Positions 11,641-23,710 of a DNA stretch of 64,000 nt are shown piece after piece. Numbering within the stretch: position 1 is the stretch's first letter; each line of letters starts with the position of its first letter. The stretch is from Dermacentor variabilis (Eukaryota > Arthropoda > Arachnida > Ixodida > Ixodidae). Where the stretch lies: assembly GCF_050947875.1 (NCBI RefSeq), contig NW_027460346.1:3166000-3229999 (forward strand), read 5' to 3'. A program made the translations under genes and the position numbers. Under the pieces are notes generated by a model. The model was given only the letters and a program-made list of their open reading frames with translations, did not search any database and was not told the origin of the DNA.

Positions 11641-11934
11641 TTTCCACCGGATTAAAAAAAAACAAAAGAAATATCCGCGTGTTGATAAAATTGCACAAAC
11701 AGGCCTGGAGTGTGGCCTGATCCCGGTGACCAGAACCGGTAACGCACTCCCTCACCAGAGGAGGATTGGCCACCCTGGTGCAGTACTTGGCCACAACCTC
11801 CTATAAACACAACAATCAAACCCCGGCCCTCAGTCCCCAGCAGCTGCGAAGCAACTGACCACGGCGGCGGTCAGACCTGCGACGCAGCAGAGGGTGCTAA
11901 GAATCACTGGCTCCGGACAGGCCGCCATTGTAAT

Positions 11935-14742
11935 ATGAACCTGGCAACGTTTAACGCTAGAACGTTATCTAGTGAGGCGAGTCTAGCAGTGCTATTGGAG
12001 GAATTAGAGGGCAGTAAATGGGATATAATAGGGCTCAGTGAAGTTAGGAGGCCGAAAGAAGCATATACAGTGCTAAATAGCGGGCACGTCCTGTGCTACC
12101 GGGGCTTAGCGGATAGAACTAGGAGTCGGATTCCTGATTAATAAGAATATAGCTGGTAACATACAGGAATTCTATAGCATTAACGAGAGGGTGGCAGGTC
12201 TTGTTGTGAAACTTAATAAGAGGTACAAAATGAAGATTGTACAGGTCTACGCCCCTACATCCAGTCATGATGACCAGGAAGTCGAAAGCTTCTATGAAGA
12301 CGTGGAATCGGCGGTGGGGAGAGTGAAAACTAAATACACTATACTAATGGGCGACTTTAATGCCAAGGTAGGCAAGAAGCAGGCTGGAGACAAGGCAGTG
12401 GGGGAATATGGCATAGGCACTAGGAATAGCAGGGGAGAGTTATTAGTAGAGTTTGCGGAACAAAATAATATGAGGATAATGAATACCTTCTTCCGCAAGC
12501 GGGATTACCCAAAGTGGACGTGGAGGAGCCCGAACGGCGAGACTAGAAATGAAATAGACTTCATACTCTGCGCTAACCCTGGCATCATACAAGATGTGGA
12601 CGTGCTCGGCAAGGTGCGCTGCAGTGACCACAGGATGGTAAGAACTCGAATTAGCCTAGACCTGAGGAGGGAACGGAAGAAACTGGTACATAAGAAGCCG
12701 ATCAATGAGTTAGCGGTAAGAGGGAAAATAGAGGAATTCCAGATCAAGCTACAGAACAGGCATTCAGCTTTAACTCAGGAAGATGACCTTAGTGTTGAAG
12801 CAATGAACGACAATCTTGTGGGCATCATTAAGGAGTGTGCAATGGAAGTCGGTGGTAACTCCGTTAGGCAGGATACCAGCAAACTATCGCAGGAGACGAA
12901 AGATCTGATCAAGAAACGCCAATGTATGAAAGCATCTAACCCTACAGCTAGAATAGAACTGGCAGAACTTTCGAAGTTAATCAACAAGCGTAAGACAGCT
13001 GACATAAGGAAGTATAATATGGATAGAATTGAACATGCTCTCAGGAGCGGAGGAAGCCTAAAAACAGTGAAGAAGAAACTAGGAATTGGCAAGAATCAGA
13101 TGTATGCGTTAAGAGACAAAGCCGGCAATATCATTACTAATATGGATGAGATAGTTCAAGTGGCTGAGGAGTTCTATAGAGATTTATACAGTACCAGTGG
13201 CACCCACGACGATAATGGAAGAGAAAATAGTCTAGAGAAATTCGAAATCCCGAAGGTAACGCCGGAAAAAGTAAAGAAAGCCTTAGGAGATATGCAAAGG
13301 GGGAAGGCAGCTGGGGAGGATCAGGTAGCAGCAGATTTGTTGAAGGATGGTCGACAGATTGTTCTAGAGAAACTGGCCACCCTGTATACGCAATGCCTCA
13401 TGACCTCGAGCGTACCGGAATCTTGGAAGAACGCTAACATAATCCTAATCCATAAGAAAGGGGACGCCAAAGACTTGAAAAATTATAGACCGATCAGCTT
13501 ACTGTCCGTTGCCTACTAAGTATTTACTAAGGTAATTGCAAATAGAATCAGGAACACCTTAGACTTCTGTCAACCAAAGGACCAGGCAGGATTCCGTAAA
13601 GGCTACTCAACAATAGACCATATTCACACTATCAATCAAGTGACAGAGAAATGTGCAGAATATAAGCAACCGTTGTATATAGCTTTCATTGATTACGAGA
13701 AAGCGTTTGATTCAGTCGAAACCTCAGCAGTCATGGAGGCATTACGGAATCAGGGTGTAGATGAGCCATATGTAAAAATACTGGAAGATATCTATAGCGG
13801 CTCCACAGCCACCATAGTCCTCCATAAAGCAAGCAACAAAATCCCAATAACGAAAGGCGTCAGGCAGGGAGATACGATATCTCCAATGCTATTCACAGCG
13901 TGTGTTTACAGGAGGTATTCAGAGACTTGGATTGGGAAGAATTGGGGATAAAAGTTAATGGAGAATACCTTAGTAACATGCGATTCGCTGATGATATTGC
14001 CTTGCTTAGTAACTCAGGGGACCAATTGCAATGCATGCTCACTGACCTGGAGAGGCAAAGCAGAAGAGTGGGTCTAAAAATTAATATGCAGAAAACTAAA
14101 GTAATGCTTAACAGTCTCGGGAGAGAACAGCAATTTACAATAGGCAGCGAGGCACTGGAAGTCGTAAGGGAATACATCTACTTAGGGCAGGTAATGACGG
14201 CGGATCCGGATCATGAGACGGAAATAATCAGAAGAATAAGAATGGGCTGGAGTGCGTTTGGCAGGCATTCCCAAATCATGAACAGTAGGTTGCCGTTATC
14301 CCTCAAGAGAAAAGTATATAGTAGCTGTGTCTTACCAGTACTCACCTACGGGGCAGAAACCTGGAGGCTTACGAAAAGGGTTCTACACAAATTGAGGACG
14401 AAACAACGAGCTATGGAAAGAAGAATGATAGGTGTAACGTTAAGGGATAAGAAAAGAGCAGATTGGGCGAGGGAAGAAACGCGAGTTAATGACATCTTAG
14501 TTGAAATCAAGAAAAAGAAATGGGGGGCATGGGCAGGACATGTAATGAGGAGGGAAGATAACCGATGGTCATTAAGGGTTACGGACTGGATCCCAAGGGA
14601 AGGGAAGCGTAGCAGGGGACGGCAGAAAGTCAGGTGGGCGGATGAGATTAAGAAGTTTGCAGGGACGGCATGGCCACAATTAGTACATGACCGGGGTTGT
14701 TGGAGAAGTATGGGAGAGGCCTTTGCCCTGCAGTGGGCGTAA
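11935..14742 (+). pseudogene. LINE endonuclease-reverse transcriptase, 3 lesions
   Basis: The enzyme would nick target DNA and prime reverse transcription from the nick. An ATG at 11935 opens the APE-type endonuclease (MNLATFNARTLSSEA). A frame change near 12118-12130 is best explained by one extra base. The next segment, 12191-13519, carries [18 protein letters not shown] and the RT N-terminus with [12 protein letters not shown] at 13517-13519 interrupts the frame. RT continues with FIDYEKAFDSV and GVRQGDTISPMLF. A 2-base insertion near 13901-13906 shifts the frame. The last segment, 13900-14742, carries the catalytic FADDIALL and the RTE-type C-terminus. Both catalytic centres look intact; only frame integrity is lost. 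Confidence 0.9.
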
Positions 14743-14748
14743 CCAGGC

Positions 14749-14786
<38 letters not shown>
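14749..14786 (+). repeat. (GAT)n LINE tail
   Basis: About 12 GAT/TGA units follow AACCAGGC directly. A trinucleotide tail is typical of RTE elements that end in simple repeats. Confidence 0.9.
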
Positions 14787-14788
<2 letters not shown>

Positions 14789-14797
14789 ATGTCCCTA

Positions 14798-17281
14798 TCC
14801 TGTCTCTTTCCGTCTATTTTTCGTCTTCATGATTCACTCAGTGGTATCTTATTGGTACCGTATTTCAGACTCAATTTAGTCGACCTTAATTTCTTTAGCG
14901 TAAGCACTTAGTTGACCCCCCCTTTCTTTTTTGACCAAGAGTCATGCGGTGTGTTAATGCCAGAGATAGTGGCATCTGCCGCAATGTGGTTGATTTTCGG
15001 CTACATTGGGGATAATTATGCCTGCACTGTTAATTTTATAAATTCTGCGACCAATTATCACTTCATGTCGGCACCGGCGAAGCCGCCTTGAGACACCATT
15101 GCCTCGCGCGTGCCCTGCTTGGCTCAAGCGAACTCGCTCCATTTCCCAAAAGTGGGCCGTACGGCGGCTTTGCCTCAACATGTGATCTACGGCGGTGCAT
15201 CTTTAGTGTAGTGCAATGTGCTTAATTTTCAAATATATTAGCGGTAATCACTCCTGTACCGTTAATTGTATTTTTCTGCGACTAAATTTTGCTTGGCTTG
15301 TTGAGGTTTACATTTTGACACCTCATGCTACTCCTTATAATTCTGTGGAGATATGAAAGGACCGTCTTTTTTTTTCTGGAAGTTGTTACAATATACTCCG
15401 GTCCTAGATACGCTAACACGTGTGAAGCCAGCTAAGAAGACCTTGGCCACCAATGCATTGCGCGTGCTTCAAACAATCCAAGACTCCACAGGTTGGCTTA
15501 ATGCAGTGTAGCACGGCATTTCGAACAACCAAATATACTGGCAGTGAGCGCATCTCCGTTCTGCGTAATCGAACAGTAAGTTACGACATAATAACTAAGT
15601 CTATATCTATAGTTTTTGCGTAAAGATCTCAAAAGGACACATTTCTGTTAATAGGAGAGCCTATGATAGTCAGCAGTTTCATTATTCAGATACATTATGT
15701 GCTACCTACGAACGCCGACAAAACATGCGGAGGGTACAGCTGCAATAAAACATTATCGCCGCAATTTGAGCGAAGCGTTTCATATTAAGAGAGCTACGGA
15801 CGATTACAAGTTGCCCTCCTTCGTAGCCATACTTTTTTTCTCCTCGACTCGTTCACCAAATGATAGGGGCTAAGCTCTGTTACTTTACTGCCTCTGCGTC
15901 ATGATATGACGTCATGTCGTCTACTTCCGGTGCTCGGCGCCAAGCGCATGAAGCCTCTCCAATGTCTCCGCTAGCCGCCTGGCCGTTGATGCTCAATGAC
16001 AGCTATCCAAGCAACGTGCGTTGCGATAGTTCTGTGGCAGCGCCGAGCTTGTCCGGTATTCCCGTGAACGCAGGCGAGCTGGGCATTTCAACGGATGTGC
16101 AGAGTCGTAAACGAAGGCCCCTCCATGCTACTACGGCAGTGATGAAGGAGCTCTAGCGTAAACGTAAGCAGACATGAGGGGCCTGTACGGTGCAACCACC
16201 TGGTGACGCAGAGCTTAACCAGCCAGCGCTAATATAAGCGTAACCAAGTGCAAAACAAATTAAACATTTTAAAGAAGACAACGTGTTCAAGATTACCCTG
16301 CTGCCAAAAGTTTACACCAGCAGCAAAGTAGAACAAACTACTTTACTGCTATATTTGCTGTGTGTTTGTCTGGTTGATCTCTGTGCCACTGGGTGCCCGC
16401 TGCCTGCAGGCCACTCATGTTTGCACCTCCGCTCATCTGGAAAAACGCCCAGTCCGCCTGCATAAACTCTAGTACTCGCTATGCGGTAGAAATTCTCCGG
16501 CGTGAGGTGACGGAGGCAAACTGGGGGATCCGGGTGCTGATCGAATACTGGCCGCTGCAGCCACTCCGCTCGTATGTTGCTTTGCAGAAGAAAACAACGT
16601 CGCCGCTGGACATGTCGTCGATTGCTTGATTTTCAGCCCACAACGTAACAAGCGCGATCCATGGCGCTCACAAAAAAAGAAAGATCGAGACCAACACTCC
16701 ATCTCGCAGCTCGCTTCAACACGGGGAACGTTGTAGCACAAGCAGACGACGCTTGCTGTGCGCCGGAAATGCTTGAGTGTACCGATAATTTCTCGTTGCG
16801 TATTCTCTTTAAGCTATTTTTTATAAAAACAAGTTAACCAACATTCCAACTATTACGAACAACATTTATTCACCATAAAGAAGGAAAAAATGTCGACGAT
16901 TCTACCCGGGTAGCCAATCGGATGGCTCTTTCAACTGACATCAATTGGGCCAACTACGTTAATTGGGAGGGGGCGGCTGAAAACTCGGGGGAGCAGCGCC
17001 GCTGCGATTGGTAGCGATGCACATTTTTAAAACTTTATGATAAATTACACACTTTAGAGGGAGCACTTAAATGCGTCTCGTAATAATAGAAGGACCTACC
17101 TTAACGACCCAGTAAGTTTGTGCAACATTGTAAAAAATCGTTTCAGGGTCCCTTTAAGCAACACTTTGCCCACCCAACTCGCCTCCCTACGGCAGTGTGC
17201 ACATAGGAGAAAGAAGCGCTAACCATTCTGCTATCGCGCTATACATTCGCGGTTGTTAATTCGCTCAAGACATTGCAAGAC
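14798..17281. other. No supported gene
   Basis: An 80-codon frame at 15914-16156 has no recognised domain. At 17143-17158 the sequence TTTCAGGGTCCCTTTAA resembles the right end of the TIR element at 51678-52604 (GAGGCCCTTTAA). It may mark the right end of a decayed DNA element, but I could not find a matching left end. Confidence 0.35.
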
Positions 17282-17418
17282 CCGCCGTGGTTGCATGCTT
17301 AGTGGCTATGGTGTTGCGATGCTAAGCACGAAGTCGCGGGATGGAATCCCGGCCACGGCGGCCGCATTTCGATGCCTCATAATCAGATCGTTGTTTTCGC
17401 ACGTAAAACCCCAGAATT
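17282..17418 (+). mobile_element. Ruka-like SINE, internally deleted
   Basis: The head CCGCCGTGGTTGCATGCTTA, a B-box-like GGGATGGAATCCC and the end CGCACGTAAAACCCCAGAAT are present. The central body seen in 3097-3323 is missing: CGCATTTCGATG joins directly to CCTCATAATCAGATCG. Confidence 0.85.
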
Positions 17419-18138
17419 CTTGTTTAAATTTTTGCACTGCATTCTGATTTCGAGAGTGGTGGCATCTGTGCAAGTAGTACATGAGTTTCAGAGGCCAGAA
17501 CAGGCAAAATTGAGCGGACGAGGACGACTTTGTGTGCATTGCAAAAAAGTTGTTCATTTGTCATCTGTGAGAACCTCCTGCTACCGCAATAATTAAATTC
17601 AGTGCCAAAAGAAGTACTGAAATCTGCTGTTTACTTTTTCCATACAACTTAATTGATATTTTTTTCCTTGTTCTTTCATTAATACTGATCAACACATCTT
17701 GGAATAAACAGTTGAGGAAGACGCGCTGCTCTAGGCTCAGCCGTTCTATGCGTATTCCCCTACGCCGCTCTAGAGGCCAACCAGGACAGCAAGATCTTCT
17801 GACTTGTCAAATGCAGATGTCTGTATCTGCACTTGAAACGTCGGCTCTGAATTCGTGGTTTTAATCGACTTTATGACATCACGTTTGAAGAAAGGCAGGT
17901 GGAAAACAGGCACCAGCCTGCTCTGCCCCCTTCATGCCGGCCCCACACAAACCTTGCTAAGTGTCTCATTCAAGGTGAGGTAAAAACCAGTTTTTTTCTT
18001 CATGCTAAATCATAGGAGCAAGCGCGTGCTTTAGTTGCGGAAAGTATAGAGATATAGTAAGCTGCCCCTTAACCTTCGTTGCTTAATTTGTGTTTATTTA
18101 GGGCAACAGTGCGAATAGTAGGAAGTTTTAAACATAAG
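17419..18138. other. No gene seen
   Basis: Short frames on both strands without recognisable domains. Confidence 0.35.
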
Positions 18139-18270
18139 TAACCCAAAGTTAGGGTGTGGAGTGCAGCGCAAAGCGAGACAAGGGTCACCGAAAAACGAGG
18201 ACAAGCACTTTGCCTCTTGTCCCGCTTCGCACTGCACCACACAGTCACATGGAAAACCAAATAACCCAAA
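18139..18270. mobile_element. Foldback element flanked by 9-bp direct repeats
   Basis: Imperfect inverted arms lie at 18154-18182 and 18216-18242 (GTGTGGAGTGCAGCGC against the reverse complement of the CGCACTGCACCACAC region), around a 33-bp loop. Direct repeats TAACCCAAA at 18139-18147 and 18262-18270 look like a target-site duplication. The core vocabulary (GACAAG, GCGC) is like that of the stronger foldback at 38545-38686. No coding capacity. Confidence 0.55.
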
Positions 18271-19557
18271 CCATCACCATCCGAAGTTAGGGGATGCTAT
18301 CGGCGAGGCGTACAAAATAATGAAAAGATAGTAAAAAAGGATGCAAAAGGTATACAATGAAGTTTGGGTATTTAGGTACGCAAGTTGGCTTGGGAACGCA
18401 ATTTCAATGAAATCTCATTATGAACCCTTATCGTGCACACGCCTAAACATCTCGGGGTGATAAATTTATAATTTAAGCTTGCAGATGCCTGAGTGGACGC
18501 AAGCCTCCTCTGACGAGGTTGAGTGGGATTAGAGAAATTGCGTTCCAAGTTCAGGTAAGGTCGCGAGGTCATCCCGCCATCTTACAGGGAGAGGCGTTCG
18601 GGATCGTCGAATGACATGCCCCTACTGTAGCTGCGGAGTGAATGTTTTACGCCGTGTATTCCAGACTTCGCGGACGCAGCGTTTATCGCACGACTGAGAT
18701 AGAGAGAGACGTTCTCTAAATGACGCTTGCCTGGCCATAGTCTGGCAGTCTGTATACCGTACTATACGTTCGGTATACAGACGTGATTTGTCAGCAGCGG
18801 AACACGTGTCAACGAGCGCAACTTCAGTTTGCCAAAGTGTGCGTTTCGAAAGACACATAGCGCCGCGTGCACTGCCGTGGCCTAGCCAAGTCTACATTTT
18901 AACGCGGCACATACATGAGCCGTGTGCAGCAGTGCTCGTGACCACGACCAGCATGTACAGTTATCCCTGTTTTTCTTGGCGCGCTAAAGAAACGCCGGCA
19001 AGGAGACTTCCTCTGACAAGGAACAGGCCTTATTTATAAAGGTTAAGAAACGAAAGAACGCAACACTGCCTAAAACCTCATCGTGCATTCATTTCGTCCA
19101 TCGTACGCACGCCGAAGTATTTCCGGATCAATCGTTGGAGGCTGCTCGAAAAAGGCAAGTCACATTGGTGTTTTCTCATCATCGTAAAAGAAGCGAGGAA
19201 AACTCATGCGCACACTGTTGAATGACGACGGCGCTGCCTGGCTCACGCGGTGGTGAGCGAAGCCCAGTGTGTGGTGTCACTTGCGCGACATTCTCAAACA
19301 GCTACTGAGCACCTGACACAACGTTTGAGTTGTTGGATGAACATGACTTAATGCTGCTGTTGGTGAGGTTCCACCTTACGTCCAAACAGCATTACCTGAG
19401 GCTATGCTACTGTTTAGACCAAAATTGTTGCAATGTCTTGGCACTCGGCCCTGTTTTCTTCTCTGCAATCCGAACAGGTTGGTCTTCACACCAACCTTGC
19501 CTTTACCTGTCTGCTGCTCTTGCGTGGCTCCAAAGTAAAAAGAAAAAGAACCGGCAG
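18271..19557. other. No gene seen
   Basis: Only short overlapping frames, with no shared repeat detected by eye. Confidence 0.35.
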
Positions 19558-20013
19558 AACCCATAGCACGATGCATGTCGACGTTAAAGCGATTAGCATT
19601 GAGGTAATGTAGCCAAACAGCCCGCTGCTGCCGCCAAAACGCGTCATGGATGAGGCGTGTGTGCAGCCGGGCTCCTCAGTTGAGTTTCCCTCCCGACACT
19701 CTGCGACATCTGGTGGTGCCGCCACGAAGTCAGTGGGTGGTACGCGTGCGAATATAGATTCAGACAAAGTTGTATGAATATATATGACGTGGGTTCCATT
19801 CCGCCCAGCACTGGAGAAATGTTAAATGACTTTTTTTTATGTCATTCGTGAGCGGCACATGCCGAACGTCGCAAATCCGGTGACCTCAGTTGACGTCAAA
19901 GTTCATTAAAGAGCGCCACATACCCAGTGGCACATAACCAGTGACCGAAGCTGGCGCGAAAGAAGCTCATTGAAGTGAGGCACATATACAGACTTTCACA
20001 TACCCAGTGATTC
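19558..20013 (-). mobile_element. Composite repeat (TGTGCC family), copy 1
   Basis: Read on the minus strand it holds TATGTGCCACTGGGTATGTG, GCGCTCTTTAATGAAC and GACGTCAACTGAGGTCACCG. Next comes CTTCGTGGCGGCACCACC, then GGCTGCACACACGCCTCAT, and finally the conserved end TAATCGCTTTAACGTCGACA. The same order appears at 55461-55840 and, less conserved, at 28921-29815. No tRNA-like head is visible in this copy. No protein is encoded. Confidence 0.75.
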
Positions 20014-20065
20014 AAGATATCGGAAAAACGGTTAGGGACATAGACAGATACCTAGATAAGTAGTC

Positions 20066-20410
20066 AGGCAGACACCGTAAAGTGTGCGAAGTATTCTGAG
20101 GGTTCTAATCGCATTGAAGGAGCACCCCGAGTTCCTGTCGTAGCTTCCAAAATTGACAACTCCTCTGTTTCGGCCTTCAAGGAGAAAGCAGCGCTCTGGT
20201 CTCCTTTCGATGAAAGTGATAACCTAGAGCCTGGATCTGCCTTTAATTGCACCGTCACCGAATGGCATGGCGGTGCCAGCGTGCCCGTCGTCCCTTTCAG
20301 TGCCCGCGGGACGCCCTTTGAGGCCATAACACAATTCCTGTTATGTATGCAAAGACAGCTGTTGGTTATCGCCGTGGGGTGCCTTCTGGACAGGACAGCG
20401 CCATAAGTGC
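20066..20410 (+). other. Unassigned open frame without start codon
   Basis: About 115 codons are open on the plus strand, ending with TAA near 20410. The composition looks protein-like (…ALWSPFDESDNLEPGSAFN…), but there is no initiating methionine before the upstream stop near 20032. Possible AG acceptors lie just upstream. A second frame, 20414-20617 (67 codons), follows in another phase. Together they could be an exon, a decayed retrocopy or chance. I do not recognise any domain. A 136-codon frame on the opposite strand (20064-20474) makes the coding strand uncertain. Confidence 0.2.
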
Positions 20411-20617
20411 CCGATGGCACTAACAACCAAGGGAGCACTCGATGACACTGCGGGCCACGTGACACCACCTTCAATGGAGGGCATGAGCCCGGACCACCCG
20501 GAGTTCTTTACAGCGTGCTGCCAGCCGGGCGCAAACGGCTTGGTCTGCCTTTTATCGCGCGTCTTTGTGGACTGCGGTGAGATGAAGTCGATTAAAGCCC
20601 GCGGCTTCATGACCTAA

Positions 20618-21488
20618 GTCTCAAGTTCTGACAGTGACGTATTATAAAGCTGGTGCGCGTTATGCCGGGTGGGTAGGAACAATAATCAAATCAAATGAAA
20701 ATTATACTGAATTGCGTCTCATTCTTCGCATCACAGTCCTTGAGATTTTGCGTGCTTTGGTGTTATGTTCAAGATTTCCATTTCGAGTTAACACTCTGGT
20801 TTACTGACTTTTCAAGCGCTTTCTTTATCATTAAAATTATTTCGGCATATGTAGGGATTAGTCATGCTTGCCGCAGATCATGCGCTGATGATGCGTTAAG
20901 CATGGTTTGTATACACTACCAACTTTGTGTCAAGTTCAGCATGGTTTAACTGTGTGCGTAGAGTGCTTCTTTCACTGCGAGTGATTGCGAAAGCTTTTGA
21001 TTAACTTATTTTTGTTATTGTTCGCCCGCTTAGTGTCTTATAGCTGCGATTTTTGGATAGCGCGCGCCTCACTTGCCAAACTACCCGTACTATCGCAGTT
21101 AGCAAACAACAACAACCCTGGATGAAGTAATTCTAAAGCCTCGCTGTGAGAAGTGTTCGCTGGGTGTTATCACCGGAACGTAGAACGTAAATTTTTTTTA
21201 ATGTCCCCATTGCCAGAAAAAAAATTCTACTACATCATTTGCCTGTTGAAACCAAGATGAGTTGGTGCTGCGAGAGTGTTTCTTGTGGCTTCACATCACT
21301 GTTCACTGTTGGAGCATTACAGTGTAAGCGCTGGCTACTACAATGTTCTACAAAAATATGTAAAGCTACAACTTTTAACTATATAAGTTACTACTTGAGC
21401 AGGAAACACTTGGCGCAGCAAGTTGTATTTCGTATTCCCACGTATAGATACAAAGCTTTGAGAAGTGTGCTGTCACACTTGTCGAAGA
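20618..21488. other. No gene seen
   Basis: AT-rich sequence with short frames only. Confidence 0.35.
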
Positions 21489-21565
21489 ATGAAGAAAGAG
21501 AGAGAGAGATAGCAAAGAGAGGAAAAGCAGGTAGGTCAACCAGACGAGCGTCCGGTTAAGTACCG
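21489..21565 (-). repeat. Shared retroelement 3' tail T, copy 1
   Basis: On the minus strand it reads CCGGACGCTCGTCTGGTTGA, CCTACCTGC, then a CT-rich run. The same layout (TCTGGTTAACCTxCCTGCCTTTC-like, then a CT tract) occurs at 30705-30801 and 33000-33070 on the plus strand. Probably the 3' end of a retroelement whose body is absent here. Confidence 0.55.
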
Positions 21566-21850
21566 TCTAGCTGAAATAGCTTGAGAAAGTTCGCGCTGGG
21601 TGAAGTACAACCGTGAGCAAAAGCACACGGAAAACAGGGTCTCCGAAAAAAAATTTCCTTGTATTTAACATGCATAAACTGAAATTGACGAGTACATTGG
21701 AAAGTTTGCAATGCCAAGTCTGGACAGTAGTCCTCAATTTCAAGTTGCATTCACAGGCAGAGCAAAAAATTGGCTTTGTCGCACAATCCCTGATCCGTAG
21801 ACTTTTGCTTACGGGTGTACGTCAAAGTAGCACAGTGAATAGTACTTTAT

Positions 21851-22067
21851 CCGCCGTGGTTGCTCAGTGGCTATGGTGTTGGGCTGCTGAGCACGAGGTC
21901 GCGAGATCGAATCCCGGCTACTGCGGCCGCGCATTTCGATAGGGGCGAAAACACACGGTACTTAGATTTAGGTGCACGTTAAAGAACCCCGGGCGCTCGA
22001 AATTTCCCGAGTCCTCCACTACGGCGTGCCTCATTATCAGAAAGTGCTTTTGGCACAAAAAAAAACA
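21851..22067 (+). mobile_element. Ruka-like SINE, full length
   Basis: Full-length relative of 3097-3323. It starts CCGCCGTGGTTGCTCAGTGG, carries a B-box-like GAGATCGAATCCC, and ends AGAAAGTGCTTTTGGCAC followed by an A run. The internal block GGTGCACGTTAAAGAACCCC is intact. No clear target-site duplication. Confidence 0.9.
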
Positions 22068-22821
22068 TGATATAAAGTCAATAGTGCCTTCTTTTTGGAT
22101 TTTTTTTGTATCCTCTGTTGAACGAATTTGCTCACGGGGGACCAAGAACCACTATTCTTTTTCTTTTTTTTGGAGGAAGAACGGGTGTCGTTGGTTCTCA
22201 GCATGACGCACAGGTGCCTCTTTTGCCGACGGGCTTCTTAGGGGGAAAACCAGAGGAATATACTAACACCCACACACGCACCCATTGAATGATTCTTCTT
22301 TCCGGGAACGTGACATCTCAGGGAGCTTGTAATCCCTCTAGGATAGTGACATTGTTCGCCCAATCAAGTCATTACGCCACAATAATTCTCCACAAGCCGC
22401 AAGGTGCAGCGAGGGAAGAAGTGTCAACGGTCGCACGCGCGAAAGCTATATCCGCTCAAGCTTCGATTGCGCGAACGTGCCCGCGTGTCAGAACACGGGA
22501 CTGAGCCTCCGGTCAGCCCCCTCGGCTGCGAAAATGGCGTAACTGGAGCACTTTCACTCTCTCTTTCTTTTTTATCTGCAGCGCGTCTTGACGGGATGCG
22601 CAAATGGTGCAAATAAGGCGGCGCCGACGCGGCATATTGGGCGAAGACCGAATCGTTGCGTACGGCTCGGGCATTTTGCGGGGATCATCGCCCTTTCTTT
22701 TACGGCCACTCGAGTTCTGGAGGGGAGAAAAGGGGCGCTGACTTTCCAAGTCCAACCATACGTGCGGGCCCACAAGGAGCAGCACGTAATAATTGTCGGG
22801 GTCAGCGTTCCAAATGTGCAA
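22068..22821. other. No supported gene
   Basis: Two opposing frames of about 60-137 codons (22404-22926) overlap each other and the next SINE. No domain recognised. Confidence 0.35.
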
Positions 22822-22933
22822 CCGCCGCGGTGGTGAGGTGGCTATGGCGTAGCGCTGCTTAAGCACGAGGTCACGAATGTGATCCCGGGCCGTGGCGGGC
22901 GCATTTAGTATGTAGGCGAAACGCAAAAAAAAC
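22822..22933 (+). mobile_element. Ruka-like SINE, truncated
   Basis: A diverged head (ACCGCCGCGGTGGTGAGGTG, CTATGGCGT) and a B-box region (GAATGTGATCCCGGG) are followed by an early A-rich end. It abuts the 3' tail of the opposite-strand LINE at about 22937. Confidence 0.75.
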
Positions 22934-23710
22934 GCGTAATTTATTATTTATATTATTTATTTCAACATACTGTCAACCCTTTGACAGGGTCATTACAGGA
23001 GTGGGGTGCAGAAAGAAGAAAAGTTTACACACACGCGGTTACAATAATAGTAATTATCTGGGGCAAATTTGCTAAACGAGTACAAAATAAGAAGAAAGAA
23101 ATATACGTATAACAGTATGTATGAATACGAATATTTACAAGCGTGCCAGTAGAAAAAGGAAATAATCATATGCAGAATACGAACAAATACTATAGCATCA
23201 AGATTATGAGTACGTATTCAGTTATGCAACGGTTCAAGGAAAGCATCAATTCTTCGTTGTTAGACTACCAAGTCGGTCAAGAACATTTTCTTCCCGAATG
23301 CATCTAGGAAACAAAAGAATAATAGAATGTATCGTTGTTGCACGAATATTCTTGGAGTGTGAGATCATGTGTAGGACGTAGGTGTCTTTTCTTCTTAATT
23401 TCGACATACCTTGAGGGCTCTATCTTAAAATAGTTGTGCAGTAGCATATATACGAACTTCAGGCAGGCGGTGAATTTTGGCTTGACATTGGAGTGAGGGC
23501 AAACCTGCACGGCGTAGCAATTCTGTCGGGGAATCAAGGCGTAGATAGCGGTTAAAGATATATACAATCGCTTGACGCTGCGCATTTTCAAGCATGCTGA
23601 TACCGCTACTTGTGAAAGGGAACCAGATTATATTGGCATATTCTAGAATTGGTGCGGTAAGTTTGGCGTATGCTAAAAGCTTAGTGTCACGGTCAGCGTG
23701 CCGCAGTGTC

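Larger units (their letters stand above)
11552..14797 (+). mobile_element. RTE-type LINE, nearly full-length, with TSD
   Basis: The unit runs from 11563 to 14786. It is flanked by an 11-bp direct repeat, ATATGTCCCTA, at 11552-11562 and 14787-14797; the first two bases on the right could also be part of the tail. Inside, in order, are a tRNA-like head, about 290 bp of 5' leader, an AP-endonuclease plus reverse transcriptase coding region, and a (GAT)n tail. Only three disabling lesions are apparent, so it is a fairly young insertion. The RTE assignment rests on endonuclease-RT architecture, short length (3.2 kb), a microsatellite tail instead of poly-A, and a C-terminus containing GHVMRREDNRWSLRVTDW, as in RTE proteins. 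Confidence 0.9.
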
